A DNA stretch of 64,000 nucleotides from Homalodisca vitripennis (GCF_021130785.1 NC_060207.1:190362001-190426000); one strand, 5' to 3'; positions 47,816 through 61,860 are shown, numbered from the stretch's first letter. The notes: generated by a model from the letters alone, not told the origin. Program-made: numbers and translations.

Positions 47816-49310
47816 CAAGGTATTTGTGATCCAACAAATTAAAAACCTAGACTCACTGAGTACTATAACCAGTAAAGAGAGTTCGCTAGTGTATCGCTGT
47901 AATCAGAATGATAGTTTCAAAGTTGGCTGTAGGATGGCGTTGTGTAACGTAATCCAGTACTTTCTATGTTTGTGTTTTGTGTATTCAGGTCTCCTTTCCA
48001 AAGGTTCTAAAAACATGAGTCTGATATTAGACTTAATACATTACAAGAAATACAACGTAATTTATTTAATCAGTATTCCTAAAATAAATAACTATATTCA
48101 GTCTTGCCTATTGTAAGGCAAAGTTCAGTTGCTACTATAACACGCATTTAAACAGTGATCCTGCACTCCGTTCTCCCGTTCCAAAACTTTTTAATGTTGT
48201 AATTCTTTTTTTTCTCTAACGTAATTAGGTGTATTTCAGAAGATCTTTTTACTAACATGGTTTTAAATAAACCAAGTTTTAAATAAAGCATATATGATTT
48301 TATTTTACAGGAATAGTTTCCCTCTAAGTTGACTTTGAAGCCCTTTAACCCTGGTAAAGTATAAATTTTCGTTATTTTCTCTGATCGTAAAGCTAAGTGC
48401 AAAGAGGAGCGGTTAAGTGCTGAAGACGAGAACTGTAACTGCTCAACACGCTATAAGGTAAAAACGTTTTCCCTCCTATAACAATTTACAAGGTTCAGCA
48501 CCTCTGCTGCCGCTGAACTTTAACAGTAAGGGCCAATACGATAATTTATTGTTCTATTGTGCTATATTACGCACAAATTTCGACATTACTTACTAAAAGT
48601 CTAAAGCTGTATTATTACTGATCGTGAAAATGGTGGTTCCTACGCAGCATGGACAAATCCCCAGAACATAAATTACTTCTCGTTGAACACAATTCCAAAA
48701 TTCTAATATAGTTCACATCAGTGGCAAATGTTAGACCCTCTTGTATGCTATTTTCGTTGGATTACCATTAAACTTAATTCAAACATTATAATCTTGATCG
48801 TCTTAAATGTTGACACATGTTTGTCGTGTATCAAGTAAATAGTTGATCATTAATAAATAAATAATATTCTATATTTTCTGTGGAAATCTGTGTAAATCAT
48901 TTACATGGATAATAAAACATCCAAACAGAACCATTAACTCAATGATTTAATAACCCGTGAACATGAGAGCTATTTGCTAACGAGGTCAACGAGGTACAGT
49001 TATAGAGAGAATGTAGTTCAGCGATGTGCACTCTGTAACCTCCTTTAATACAACATATATTTTATACTAGATAAATCATTGAGTGTGTATATGGATGCAA
49101 TATGTGAAGTCATTGATTATCCGTTATTAGTTGTGTAGGGTTGTATAATACATGTACAATTTTAATAATTTATGTTGCTGGTACAAATGTTTAAATATTA
49201 AAAAAAAATCATATTTTACTTCCATAATTTATGAAACAACCTTAAGGTGCAATTTGTATATTAAGGATGAATCAATTTGATAATAACTTTAAAAAAAATT
49301 ATGGTTGCCT
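47816..49310 (-). repeat. modules M8, M-B and M-C, inverted copies
   Basis: On the minus strand the order is M-C (49,040 to 48,790), M-B (48,535 to 48,365) and M8 (48,130 to 47,820). This is collinear with 16.5-18.0 kb and 23.7-24.5 kb on the plus strand. Confidence 0.88.
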
Positions 49311-49339
49311 GTAAAGTCGGTTTTACGGGCGAAGATTTT

Positions 49340-50101
49340 ACGTGACAACGTCTTTTTCTCGGTAGAATATTTATTGATATGAATATTATTAAATTGCACA
49401 ATAGGAACAAGGAATTGAATGAAAATAAGAATTGCACAAATTTTAACTATAGAAATATATTTTGTTTACTAAAACATTGTACATAATTTGAAATTAATTA
49501 AAATTTGTTATTGTAAATGGTAAAGTTAAATAAAACATTTACTAAAATTGGAATTTGAAATTCTTGCTAAACACAATTAAATTCTAACTCCGCGCGTGGT
49601 GATTGGTCGGTTTAGTTCGTTTGTTTGGTCGCACTGTTATGACAGGTTAGAGGTTATAATTTGTTATTTTAAATGTTTGACTAGCAATACGCGCTGTTTC
49701 TTCTCAATCGACTGAATTACGATTGATTGCAGAGTGATTTAAACTAATAATTTACTTAACACTATCAACATTTGTCAATAGTATGACATAACCTATAAAC
49801 TCAGTTTCTCAACTTTTGTGTGAATCTAACAATTAATCAATCAATCATAGTTTACGATATCGTATACAATTATTTACCTTTATTGTTGTAGTTGTTGTAA
49901 ATGACGAATCTAAGCACTCCACATTTTCACGAATAAACATAGTTATCTGCTTTATCCCGTGCGGTGGACCCACAGTTATCTGCTTTATCCCGTGCGGATC
50001 CCGTGCGGCGGACCCAGTGGACGGGCATCGTAACGTTACCGGGCGTTACACTTTTTCATGAGTGACTCCGAGCCGCAACCTAATTTAAGACGTTGTCACG
50101 T
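49340..50101. mobile_element. TIR element, about 760 bp, non-autonomous
   Basis: ACGTGACAACGTCTT (49,340-49,354) and its exact reverse complement AAGACGTTGTCACGT (50,087-50,101) bound the insertion. The uninterrupted relative near 23,400-23,460 lacks everything between about 49,297 and 50,115. The true ends may therefore lie some tens of bases further out and the 15-mers may be sub-terminal. The right 170 bases are unusually GC-rich for this window. They hold a 24-base direct duplication (49,941-49,964 and 49,974-49,997) with core TTTATCCCGTGCGG. No open frame. Confidence 0.8.
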
Positions 50102-50109
50102 CAAAAACT

Positions 50110-52680
50110 ATTTTAAGTGACATTTTGTATCGGGGTGCATGTAAACAGATACATGGCGAATGATATCGTCCTTGTGTAATTAACTTGATAAATAACACTA
50201 ATTTGGAATCGTTTGATGTAGCAGATTTCTATTTTTATATTGTACGTCATATCTGCTACTACGTAGTTTTTATTAACAGAAATTTATAGGTATAGTCACT
50301 GACTTGTTTACCATAAACATCTCATTATCCCCGGATTAACATTGAATTTTTGTACTAAAGTCCTCTTAGGTGCTCGCCAAGAAGCTGTTTAGAAAGCTTC
50401 TCGGACTAACCGTGTATATTCTCAAATAGCGATAGTTTCAGTAAAAGTATTTATCACATTGAATAAACATTAGTATAAACATTAAACATAAGGCCAATGT
50501 AATGATACCGCTTAAATGAGAAATATAAAAATTGTTGATACAATTGTTGATACCTTACAATTTTTTGTTTGACATCATTAGTACTATTAACTGCAGAAGT
50601 TGGTGACACTCTTTTCTCAACACTCTGTATATACTATTTATTTTGTTACCGTTATGAGTGTGTGCTGTTCAGACCATAGTAAAGGAACTAATTTCAGGAT
50701 GGGGCTTACCGTTTAAATTTGGAAATTTTGCTTGTATCCAAACGTTCACGGTGTACTTTTCTTCATTAACTACTATCTCTTCGTAACTACTACCATCATC
50801 AGTGAGTATCTAATGGGATCTTTTCTAAATAATTAACAAAAAATATAGTCAAACATTAGGATTTAGCTCTGCCACAAGGGAAGATACATTTTTTTACTAC
50901 ACTAAATTTAATACACTGTATCTCACATGAGTTTTATATTTTTGTGTATAAATATATTTCACGAGGACGAGACGTATCCTTTTAACTGGGCTATTCTGCC
51001 AGACACAGTCCGTAGAACTATTGACAAACGCTTCAAGGCAACTACTAACTACTAAACTAGTCAATATCAGCTGTTGTCCAAACTTGTTGTACAAACGTTT
51101 AAGTTCTGTTATTGATTGTGGGCCCTTTTTAATTATTACATTGTGTACTACTTCGAGTAATGATGCGATCAACTTTACGTATACAGGGTTCCTTCCTTAA
51201 ATGAGCCAGCATTGTAATCCTGGAAACTATCAATATGACAACAAACTTTAAATGGGGAACCTTTACTTTTTTAAAGATTTAAAAATATGTATTTCTAACT
51301 AGAAAACCGCAGCAATTTTTTAATATGGAGGACAAAAATATTTTCCCCATAGACCATCATGTAATTTATTATTATATTTGACAATTTTTATATTTCCCTT
51401 GACACAAATGCAACTTTACTACGAATCGCATCACTTTTAACAAGCTTTATTACTATAAAAACAAAACTTGTTATTATATAATGTTTAAACATTATTGATA
51501 ATTACTAGTTTTAAAATAACCTTAGAAATATGTATTGTAAAACAAAAATATCATTGTAAAGACTCTTATATTAATCCGGACTAGTTATTTTATTAAGAAT
51601 ATTAAACAATTGTTTTATCTACCCTACAAGTATAGGAAACATTACAAAAACTAAAACAACTGTAAAATTAAAAAAAATCATAAAACAATGCACTAGACTG
51701 TTGCAGTATAATGGTCCACAATCAGACAAGATAATAAATAACTAGGTGCACCTGCAGTAAATGTGTAGCTCTGCATTGTTCTCTTGGCCGCATTTTTCCC
51801 GCCAGGGCAAACTCTAATTAAGAGTCAAGCGCATAATTCTTTTTATGATTTTAAGAGGAAAATTCAAACTTGAAATTTAGTTTCACCTTTATATGAAGGG
51901 TAATTCACAATTTTTAACTATAATATATTAATCTCAATTGTAAGTTTATCTGCTTTGAATCCTCTCTTAATTACCTAATTAACTGACTTGTGTACTTGGG
52001 CTATGAATATCATGAAAACAACACGTGAATCGTAATTAAATTACAAGATGTTTGGCTTGACTGTAAAATAAACAAGTTCATTTTAATTTTAGCTGCTCTA
52101 CTCATCTGATAAAAACTGCATTGTTGGACTGTGATAGTTACATTCATATTGCTTAACCTTGTTAACTTGTTTACGTGTTGCTTCCTAACCGATAATTATA
52201 ACTTTTTAAAGTATTACAATGTCAATTTCATTCATGGAGCTTCATTTGAAAATGCCAGAGAGGCGTGAATACAAAAAGAATAAAAATAGTTATTTTTACG
52301 GCTCAGTATTTACTGGTCCACAAAGGCATTTCATATTGTTTACTTTTCAGCGTTTTTAAGTATTTTGTCAACCTATATTTTCAAATAATTATATCGTTTC
52401 ATTTATAATTAAGTTATCAAAATAAAAAACGCCTACATGCCGTTTTTAAGATACATACGCACATTGTTTAAGAAGCCGTTATTTAACAAAATTAAGGCCA
52501 TACAGTTATTTTGCAGTTATATCTTTGGTTCATAAATCTATTCACCATATTGTAACTTACTACATGTCTATATTAACATCGTAAATAAACTGTAAAATGG
52601 CGGTTTTTATGTATACACATACTAAGTAAGTATGAAAGCATATGTGTGTATAATATATAATTATGTATGTATATAGGAGT
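50110..52680 (-). repeat. inverted copies of the 23.4-kb flank and of module M-A
   Basis: 50,110-50,340 is the other side of the interrupted 23.4-kb-type sequence. 50,640-52,150 is an inverted M-A copy (AGAGTCAAGCGC ends at 51,832; GAGGACGAGACGTATC near 50,962). Sequence near 52,560-52,680 corresponds to 20,806-20,900 and 14,000-14,060. The 91-codon minus frame at 50,897-51,172 lies wholly in this non-coding module. Confidence 0.85.
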
Positions 52681-52685
52681 GGTTC

Positions 52686-53986
52686 TATAACGAATTGGAT
52701 TGTAAATATTAATATTCCATAGTATTAATAATTATCAATGAGACATCCAAGACGATATAAAATATTTTTTGATTAGTAAGCTCCTAGTGAATATTCAGTA
52801 CAATTTATTACTAAATTGGTTAACTATTAAATATTATCTGGTTTGTCTAAAATAAAAATCACAGTTCTAAATAAAAACAATGGATTTATTTTAAACTGGC
52901 AAATTAATAAGTTCAACGTTTCAGAATTTTCATCACTCTATTTTCCACAAAGAATTGACAAACCGTTTAGTAAATTTAAAAGTTCCTTTGGCAAGAAATA
53001 AAAATATTAATCAAATATATCAAACTAAAAATCAGATCTCTCTTCTAAAATAAAATAATAAAGTTTTAAATAATAATCTAAAACTTTTAAATAATACATT
53101 TTAAATAAATATCTAATACCACTTGGAAATAACTAAAATAAAAATGTTCACTTCTAAGTACACTCACAATTCAGAAAATAAAAATTTAAACTTCTCTTTA
53201 CACTAGTTGAACCTTAACTTTCAATCTCTGCACTTCAGATTACAACTCTCTCAAACAATTATTATTAATGTTCAATTAATTTCCAATTAATCATTCACAA
53301 TAAAACAGTTCCAGTTAAATATTAATAAATTACTAAATTTCCAACTTTCAATTAAAGTTATTAACAAAGTTCAATTTTAATTCACCTTTCTTGCAAAATT
53401 GAACCAACTGTAACTTGTATGATTCTATTATGCTCTATTGTTCATCGAGAATTAATTATGCAGATTGCTCTGTAGTTTCTATGAATTTAATTTTTTCCTA
53501 TAAAAAAGACAACAAAATTAATTTAATATCAGATCAGGAAGACTATTTGAATAAAACGTACAATAAATGTGGTGCTTACCTCAAAATCCCTCGCGGAAAA
53601 AAATTAAGAAACACGGCGCACTGTAATTAACTTACTCACGAAAATAACCAAAAGAAGGGCGAAAATTATAAGCGGGCGCTTAAATACTTCCCTTTCCAAT
53701 CAACTCTGCAGGACATCCGCGGTGTTCCCTCATTGGTCCAGCTGTATCAAACAAGGAGAAGAATAGTCGCAACAAGACAAGTTCTAATCAATTCAAGGCA
53801 GTCAACTTGCCTTCCTAACAATTTAAAACTACCAGTACTAACTTGCCAAAGGATTACATGTTCGTTTTTACCCTGACTTTTCACAATCTAATCTAAAATT
53901 AAATCCCAATATTTCGATCCCAAAATTTTCATTTAATTTAAGTTTTAATTAAAAAAATAAATCAATGTAGCTTTAAAAACGCTACA
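52686..53986 (-). mobile_element. solo LTR, 1301 bp, with 5-bp target-site duplication
   Basis: The segment is flanked by the direct repeat GGTTC (52,681-52,685 and 53,987-53,991). It lies inside a repeat module whose other copies (about 13,985 and 34,690) are uninterrupted. Read on the minus strand it begins TGTAGCG and ends TTCGTTATA, close to the TG...CA rule with the penultimate C changed. It holds a CCAAT motif (53,733-53,737), a TATTTAAG TATA-like box about 50 bases further (53,679-53,686), and AATAAA near its end (52,885-52,890). No gag, pol or internal region is present, so a solo LTR left by recombination is the best reading. The superfamily is not known. Confidence 0.8.
53679..53737 (-). 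promoter_or_regulatory. CCAAT and TATA-like boxes of the solo LTR
   Basis: On the minus strand CCAAT (53,737-53,733) precedes TATTTAAG (53,686-53,679) by about 46 bases, the usual spacing of a Pol II core promoter. The region between and after is the GC-richest part of the LTR. Confidence 0.5.
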
Positions 53987-53991
53987 GGTTC

Positions 53992-55250
53992 CAATTCTGA
54001 TTAGTAATCAGTCAGAATTAAAGGAGGGCTAGAGTTGTTAAAGTAGTACTAGGTTGAGAGTATTTGTCCCTTCTCTATGAAAAAATTAAAAACTTAAAAC
54101 GATGTATATTATAAGAAAATAAACAATTGGTTTGTTCTTAAGAAAGGCAATAAAATTCTCCAACAAAGACAAATGTTTGAAGTACCTCTGATAAAACTGA
54201 TCCGAGCTTGCTAATTTATGGTGCGGAATAACGCAGGATTCTTCTTTGACTGTAAAATCCCAATTCCTTTATATTGCCGAGTAAATGACATTATCTCATT
54301 TTCGTTTTATCGCCGGAATTTTTACAAACGAAATCCTCTCTTTTTATCAACTTCAGGTTTGGCCTTCAGTGGAATTAATTAACTATCAGTGAGCTGTCTA
54401 CTATTTTTAGGCTGTAGGGATTATAAGCGTTTAAAATGATCGAAAAGGAATGAATCGTAAAATACTAGTATTCCACTAATTTAGACCAATGCCAAATATA
54501 TAATCTTAATACCGTTAACTAAAACATGGTGCTATACCTAGTAACCTAATGCTATACCTAATACTAATTTATTTACCCCACTTATCGTGCAAATCCAATA
54601 AATATTACTTTTATATCGATATGAATGCAATTTTGACTGCTAATGATTCTTAAACTATTTTTAAATGACAATACCAATATTGGTTCCTATTAACTTCATA
54701 TTAGATCGATTTATTGAATAAAGGGACCATATTGTCATAAGAAAGCTGTTCATAAAAAATCCGTGAGTAGAAAATATTTTTTTAAATTCTTGGGTTACAT
54801 TTAGATTTTACGGTGGTCAGCATTTCAATATTATGTTCCTAAAGTGGAATTATCTTGGAATTTGTTCAGATTGAATTTGAATAGAGGTTAACCACTACAT
54901 CCTTGTTATGCAGCAAGAGAAATAAATGGATAAGGGTAACAACTGGTAATATATAGAATCATTAATCTCCAACCACGTTAGTAAAAGCTGCTAAAAGAAT
55001 AAATTTATCTTTTTAATAGTTTAATATTTAAAAGTTGTAAAAAATTAAATTTAATAAGGCACTCTAAAATTTTCTTTTTAATATAAATTAGTGGTAAATT
55101 CGTTTGTATGCGTCGTTGGAGTTTTGAAAGACCCTTAAAACCAGAACTCAGATTTCCCTAGATTTTATCAATAAGGATATCGACTGACGGTGAGCAGCCC
55201 CGCGGCGCCTTAACACAGTTATCTTCAGCTTTGGTTTCATGGCTCTTTAC
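53992..55250 (-). repeat. modules M2 (end), M3 and M7, inverted copies
   Basis: The M2 tail is at 53,992-54,055, M3 at 54,115-54,375 (TTTATGGTGCGGAATAAC) and M7 at about 54,960-55,250 (AGCAGCCCCGCGGCGCC). The 69-codon plus frame starting at 55,239 runs off the module and is not supported. Confidence 0.85.
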
Positions 55251-55829
55251 GCGATCACATTCTGTTCTTTAAAATCAAATTCCTTCAAAAATTTGAGAAC
55301 ATATACATCATGTTCTTTAAATGTAACCTATCCAAGACATTTATGCATTAATAACTATAGTAATTGTGCGTTATGCGGTTATGAAACTTTTATGGACAGT
55401 ATTTTATCTTCATATTATCTAGGAGCAACGCCCCAATTTAAATTGTAAAACTCACAATCCGGGGTTTCTTACGTTTGTATTAGATGTTCTCTGCTAGGTT
55501 TATGTATTTTTACTTTTTATAAAAGTGTACTATTAATTACCATACTGGATGAATGTTTTGTAAAGGAAAGAGTGAAAATAAATGAGTACTAAGCACAAAT
55601 TTTCGGAATCGTCAAAGTTAAAAAGAAGTGCTCGTATTTATACTTACGAACAATGGCTCAATTTAAATAACTCGGAAACTGTACAAAGTGGAATTTGTTG
55701 AACATATCTTTCTTATCGTCATAAATTCAGTTTATGTCTTACTTTATTACTGTTAATAGTTGATAAAAATTAAAACAGTAAGTACTAATGTTTTCATAAT
55801 CAATCAAAAGAAGTACGATCCAACACAAT
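55251..55829. other. repeat-mosaic spacer, no gene seen
   Basis: A diverged relative of 18,060-18,540 on the other strand; both share TTATATTATCTAGGAGCA-like sequence. No conserved frame. Confidence 0.5.
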
Positions 55830-58425
55830 CAGTAGATCAGCAGAGGGTTCGCTAGTGTAACGCTGTATACAGTATGAAGTTTCAAAGTCTGGCCGTAGGA
55901 TGGCGTTGTGTACCGTACTCTAGCCGTTTCTGTATTTGTTTCTAACTTAGATCTCCCTTCTGAAAACATTAGTCTGATATTGTATTTCATACATTACCAG
56001 AAATACAATGTAATTTATTTTATAAGTATTATTTATAAGCTATCAAATCTAACTCCATGCGGTTTTACCCAATATAAAGCATAATTCAGAGTCCACATCA
56101 ACACACGTGTAAGCTTTCATCCTCTACTCTGTTCTCATAAATACTGAATTATTTTTGTTTCTCTGACAAAGAAAGTGGCCTAAGTATTACCTTAAGTATT
56201 ATACCTAAGTATTATTTAATCTTATACTAGTCCGTAAATACATAAAATCTGTTGGTTTTACAGCAATATGAAATTGTTCATTTTAGATATCACTTCCGGA
56301 ATGGTTCACATATGTTATGTTGTTAGAACGAAGCTGTCTGTCTCTTAGTAAACAATTCCTCACTACGTACACTACCCATATCCATACCATAACTCAGCCA
56401 ACTTGTTCATATATCCATGATCATTTGTATAGGAGATTGGGCTCTCGTTTATATATAATACACATAAGATTTCAAATCAACAATGGAAATTGTTTCTGGA
56501 CAAAACAGCAATGTTGTATGGACTTAGAATATATTAACGAATCGAATATAATAAGTACATTATTTATTATTATTTATTACTTTTTTGTGATATATTTGTT
56601 TCATATATCCAAATACTATCAAATGTAGAAAATACTTATTCAAATAAAAAAAAAAATCATTTAATCAAAAACAGCTAACAGTATTATGATTTATGTACAG
56701 GATATTACAACATATTTAACCAATAGAAATAAAAGAATAAAGAGCATTAAACTAATAATATTTATGAAATGTTATCAGGAAGTTTAAATTCACTGTACAA
56801 TTATTGTAGATTTTCTGAATAGTGTATTAATATTCTTAAATATTATAGTAGTTTAAAATAAACTAAAAAACTTAAAATAAACTAACATAGTAAAACCTTC
56901 TACATATTTACAGCAGTTAAATAGGTTTTGGTGCAGTACAGAGATTTATGCCATTAATATTTATGTGTACATCCCTGTTATTATCAAACCTACAGTTTAT
57001 GAGTAAGCTATAAAATGTAATTAGGAGCACTTCAGAAGATCTTTTTACTACCGTATTTTTACAAACAACAAGAAGACTTATGGACGATATATGGCTTTAT
57101 TTTACAGGAACAATATCCCTCAATGTTGACTTTGAAACCTTTTATTCCCTTGGTAAAGTTTCAATTTTCTTCGTTATTTTCTCTGATCGTAAAGTGAACT
57201 GCAACGAAGAGCGGTTAAGTGCTGAAGACGAGGACTATAACTGCTCAACACGCTGTAAGGTTAAAACGTTTTTCCTCACATAACAGGTTATAAGGTTCAG
57301 CACCTCTTCTACCACTGAACTGTAACAGTAAGGGCCAAATACAATGATTTTTTTTCTATTCTATTCTATTTGTTCTATTCTATTTTACATTACACAGCTT
57401 ATTTTCGTTATTCCATATACTATAGTGTGTAAAATTATTAGACAATATTAAATCTCATACTATTATTGTCTTATTACTTGCTAAAAGCAAACTAATTTAA
57501 TTTAATTAGATAAAATGGTGTCTAAACGTATTTGTGACAGTATATGACGAAGCAATGACAGCTCGTATGTACCATGTATTTTAAACAAATCTCCAGAATA
57601 TATAATTTAATTAATATATGAAATTATCGATGAGAACTGAATTCTAAAACAGTGTACGAATACAGTTAAGACCAGAGTCACAATAAAAACTTTTAAACCC
57701 TCTTTTGCGCTATTGATACTATTAATTTATTTAAGAAATATATCATCTAGTACGTATTAAAGTTAAACCTTATTCAAACAATACACACATTTGTCTTAGT
57801 GGAATGCGTTCGTTAATGTGTCAATTAGTAGTTGATCATTGATGAATAAATAAATAAAAAGCTACATTTTATTTGTAAATCTATGGACATAATTTAGCGT
57901 TGATAGTAAAACATTCAATAGTAAGCGAATAGACCTACTAACCCAATTATTTAATAATCTGTAAATATAAAAGCTTTAAAGAGATTAACGGGGTACAGAG
58001 AACGTTGCTCTGTCATGTGAACTGTGTAACCTGAAGTACTACTGCTTGGATATTCTTCTAATGTATGCATAGGAAATGAATGCTTAGATTAAAATTTATA
58101 TTTTATTGAAATATAATCTGAAAAATATTAACAATATCGAAAAACGTATGAATTTTACCCCAAACCAGTATCCCTACAATGTTTAAACTGTGACATAATC
58201 CAAATCCAAAACTACCGATCACTATTAATTTTTACATATGTGTAATCAGAAATTATAGTATCACGATGGGGAGTGTATTTTACAATGATTTAATATCACA
58301 GTGAACATAACTTTATATAAAGACATAAGGAGTAATAGAGTGAACAAAGACGACCTATATTCTTTATTATCTCACCTCGCTAACCTTCGTGCCAAAGGAA
58401 CTCTTTACCTATTAATTGTTACAGT
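55830..58425 (-). repeat. modules M8, M-B, M-C and M-D, inverted copies
   Basis: M8 at 55,830-56,160, M-B at 57,170-57,345, M-C at 57,770-58,040 and M-D at 58,300-58,425. A pentanucleotide (TTCTA)n-like run (57,355-57,386) has expanded next to M-B; other copies hold only one or two units there. The open frames at 56,317-56,628 and 57,080-57,283 have no domain and cross module borders. Confidence 0.85.
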
Positions 58426-59515
58426 GTAATGGATGCAACTTTTTTCTTACTAAGCTAAACAATCTTATTTATTTTGTAGTTTGGTGAGATATCATCTCTG
58501 TTGCTCTGAATTTATTAAATACAATTCATATTTCTCTTATAACTAAACATACACTTTTTTCAATACTTTTCACAGTTACAGCGTTTAAGAAATTACATTT
58601 GTATTTAACAAATTAACTTCTAATTAAGGTATACTTAGTAGCAGATTAAGTATATATGTTTCATTAAATATAGAACCGGGCACTGGGAACAAATGGCGAT
58701 AGAAAGAAAGAAAGAAATTTTGCTATTTTGCTTTAAACATGATAATATCAATTTAGTTCTGATAAAAATCGATGAACAATATTTCTTTCGTAGGAGCAAT
58801 AGCGGACTCCCTTAGAATGCGTAACGTGGGTTTGGGTCGTAGAAAGATAATAATTGTTATATCTAGAATCCTTAGCATCATTCATAATTCCGACCACTCT
58901 GTACTTCAGTACTTTACTCCTTTGTCGATATTACTTAGCCTAATGTGAAAAATACTAGAACAAAGTAAATATTTACAGCGCCAAACATTATTTTTATGCA
59001 ACTATTTTTAGTTTTTAATAAGTTGGTTAACATCTCGGCTCTTTGAACGGTGAACTAAATTTGGATAGATGGTTCTTTCTCAAGAAATTGATTCTGGGCA
59101 CCTTTAACTAATCTTAAGGCTTTTTTTCAACTTATTATTTGCAATTCAGATATTTCTCTTTTTTTGAATTTCATATTTTGATAATAGGATAAAAAGTATT
59201 GTAAAGATATCTCACGTAAATGGCCGCATTGCCCGAAAATAATGCTTTTTATTTTAAAGTTATACTAGATGTATAAAGTACGTTTTGTTTAAACATTCCT
59301 TTAGGAGTATTTGGAAAAGTTTGCCATATACTTTTTCTTTTTATAACAATGAACTATAGAATAAACTATTATAACAGAAAGGCATTGAGCCATAATGTTT
59401 AAAAGCATTTTAAAATCAACAATAGCTATAGAACTGCATGCTGCCGAGTATTGAGGACATTACGTAATCGCCTATTGTTTGAATAAAACTCACCTTTTTT
59501 CGCACTGTTGAGAGT
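58426..59515 (-). repeat. module M9, inverted copy, and AT-rich flank
   Basis: 58,790-58,980 matches 12,500-12,700 in inverse orientation (CTTTACTCCTTTGT, AGCATCATTCATAATTCC). The remainder is AT-rich with no gene. Confidence 0.75.
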
Positions 59516-59880
59516 ACAATTCTGTTTCAGTCACTTAAAATCTAATAAACAAGCTTGGAGTACGCCACACTACGTATTGCATGCAGAATTTTAAGTCTAT
59601 AGCTCATTTATTGTTAAGATATCCTACGGACAGACAGACTGGGAATCATAAAAATAGGGTTTACTCAAGAGAGATAATGTGTCAGCCTACTGAGAGATGC
59701 GTTTTTATGACGCGCAGACGAATCAAATAGATATATATGATCCTTACAAAAATCCCGACTGTCTATGAAGTGTCATTCAAACTTTACAGGATACACATTA
59801 CATTTTTCTTAAAAGACCTCATGGATAAGCTCGACGTGTTATTATGTCACATGGTTAAATAACACATGATTGTATTCCGT
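59516..59880 (-). repeat. module M1, inverted copy 4
   Basis: Read on the minus strand it repeats the M1 order: a CATGTGACATAATAACACGT-like start, GACAGTCGGGATTTTTG, ATTCGTCTGCGCGTC, a GTCTGTCTGTCCGTAGGATA region and GAGCTATAGACTTAAAATTC. Confidence 0.85.
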
Positions 59881-59999
59881 TTTGTTTTTTACAATTGATT
59901 TACTGTATGATTTTCTCTTACCCTATCAGAGATTATCCGAATGGCCAGTGTAAAAATAAAAAAAATTTAAATTAATACTGACAATACGTTATATTGTCT

Positions 60000-61420
60000 C
60001 GATATTAATTTTGACTACCAAATAATTCTAATAACGTTAATTTACTACATGCATCTTACAAATTCAAGATATATATTAGCGGTATATCAATATGAGTACA
60101 AATTGACTGTCAATGCTTCTTAACTATTTTTTTGCACAATCAATTTAGGTTCTCATTTACTTCATATTTACTGAATAAAGGGACAAGATTTTTATATGAA
60201 AGGTGTTCATAAGAATCTGTAATTAGAAAGTATTTGATTTATTTCTTGGGGTAATGCATATTTGACACTGCTATAACTAAGTGCTTAACCTGTCAGTAAC
60301 AACTTTTTGAACTTTAAAGCTTCTACATCATGCCTTCAAATGTTAGGTCTTTTAATATTATGAAGAATTCACAAAACGGAAACATCTTAGTATTGTTCAG
60401 ATTGAATTAAAAGAGGAGTTGCTACTACGTCCTTATCATGCAGCAAAGCTGGTTGTATATAGGTTCAATAGTTACCTCCAGTTACGTCAGAATAAAAGAT
60501 GCTAAAACATTCATTTATATTTTTAATAGTACAAAGATTATTAAGATGTAGAAAAATTAACTTTGAAAGAATACTTAATTACTTAACTTTTCCTAATTAT
60601 GAAGTAGTGGTAAACCCGTTTGTCGGCATCGTTGGAGTTATGAAAGAACATTAAAGAACAGAACTCAGATTTCCCTAGAGTTTATCAATAAAGTTATCGA
60701 CTGATAGTGAGCAGCCCCGCGGCACCTTGACATCAGCTTTGCTTGCATGGCTCTTATAATTTTTATCATTAAATCATCTGGAAGAAAGAATTTGTAGATT
60801 ATGTACACATGACCTATCTACGAGATTTATGCTTATGATATTATTTTAATTGTAAATGATACGGCTTCAATTGTAAATTTAAAATGGATCACTTTTGTTA
60901 ACTTGCATGGATGGTTTTATCATCTTCGTGTTATCTGGGAGCCGAGAACCAATTTGCGTTGTATAAACACACAAGCCGTTTTTTTTACAATAGAAGAATT
61001 TTCCGTTTGATAACATCTATCGTCGGCTGAGCTAGTTCTAATGGATATGAAATGGGAGGATTAAATATTTATACGCTGAAATATTGAATACATAATTCTG
61101 AGACATCTTATTAGATTACACTAACATCTTAATCATCTATAATATAACCTACTAACACAGTCAAATAATTATGGAATAAAGCATACAAAATAATGCTGAA
61201 ATAGTGCACTGATTTACTAAGCAATTAGTAAAGAAAAGCCTATAATATTTGTCACTGTAACCAATGTGATTGCTAAAATTAGAGTTTTAAAATATTTTAT
61301 TAACTATGAGAAGTACTTCAAATAGAGATAACACTTTGTATATCACGTTATATATTCTATATTAACAAAACATTTTTTTTAATGGAACAATTATGTTTTT
61401 CAACAAATTTAAATTGCTTA
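60000..61420 (-). repeat. module M7, inverted copy 3, in AT-rich sequence
   Basis: 60,600-60,750 repeats AGCAGCCCCGCGGC(A)CC and the CGGCATCGTTGGAGTTATGA region of M7. The stretch 60,000-60,600 parallels 54,560-55,000, so this is a second inverted copy of the same segment. Confidence 0.8.
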
Positions 61421-61860
61421 TCTAAGCTATTCTGACCCTTTTTTATTCTTAGAATTTAATAAAACGGCTAAGGTTGCAGGTTACAATTCCGACTTGTCAT
61501 TTCTGTCTAAATGAAAGATATAATACTGGGGAAAGCGGAATATGATGTTTATATTATTTCAAAGAAAGTATCGCATTCGGAAAATGAAAACACGCTCTAC
61601 ACCACGTGGCGTATTTTAGCTGTCGACTTGATAAAAAGCTTCAAATGTTTAAAGAAAATGGGTTTTGTTGGATTGTAAATAGTTTAACTTTTCAATTCGT
61701 GTTTCTTGAATGTTTAATTATAAGTCACAATTTTGTGTTTTGTGAAATGTCTGGAAACTATTCAAGACAAAGAAATAATTAAGAAATATATTTGTTAAAT
61801 TATAAGAAAAAAAACTAATAAGCAAATATTTAATGACTTATTTTATTCAAGCGTTGAATA
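61421..61860 (-). repeat. module M6, inverted copy
   Basis: Inverse counterpart of 31,970-32,220. Shared regions are TCCGACTTGTCA, GTATCGCATTCGGAAAATGA, CTCTACACCACGTGGCGTAT and GTCGACTTGATAAAAAGCTT. Confidence 0.88.
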
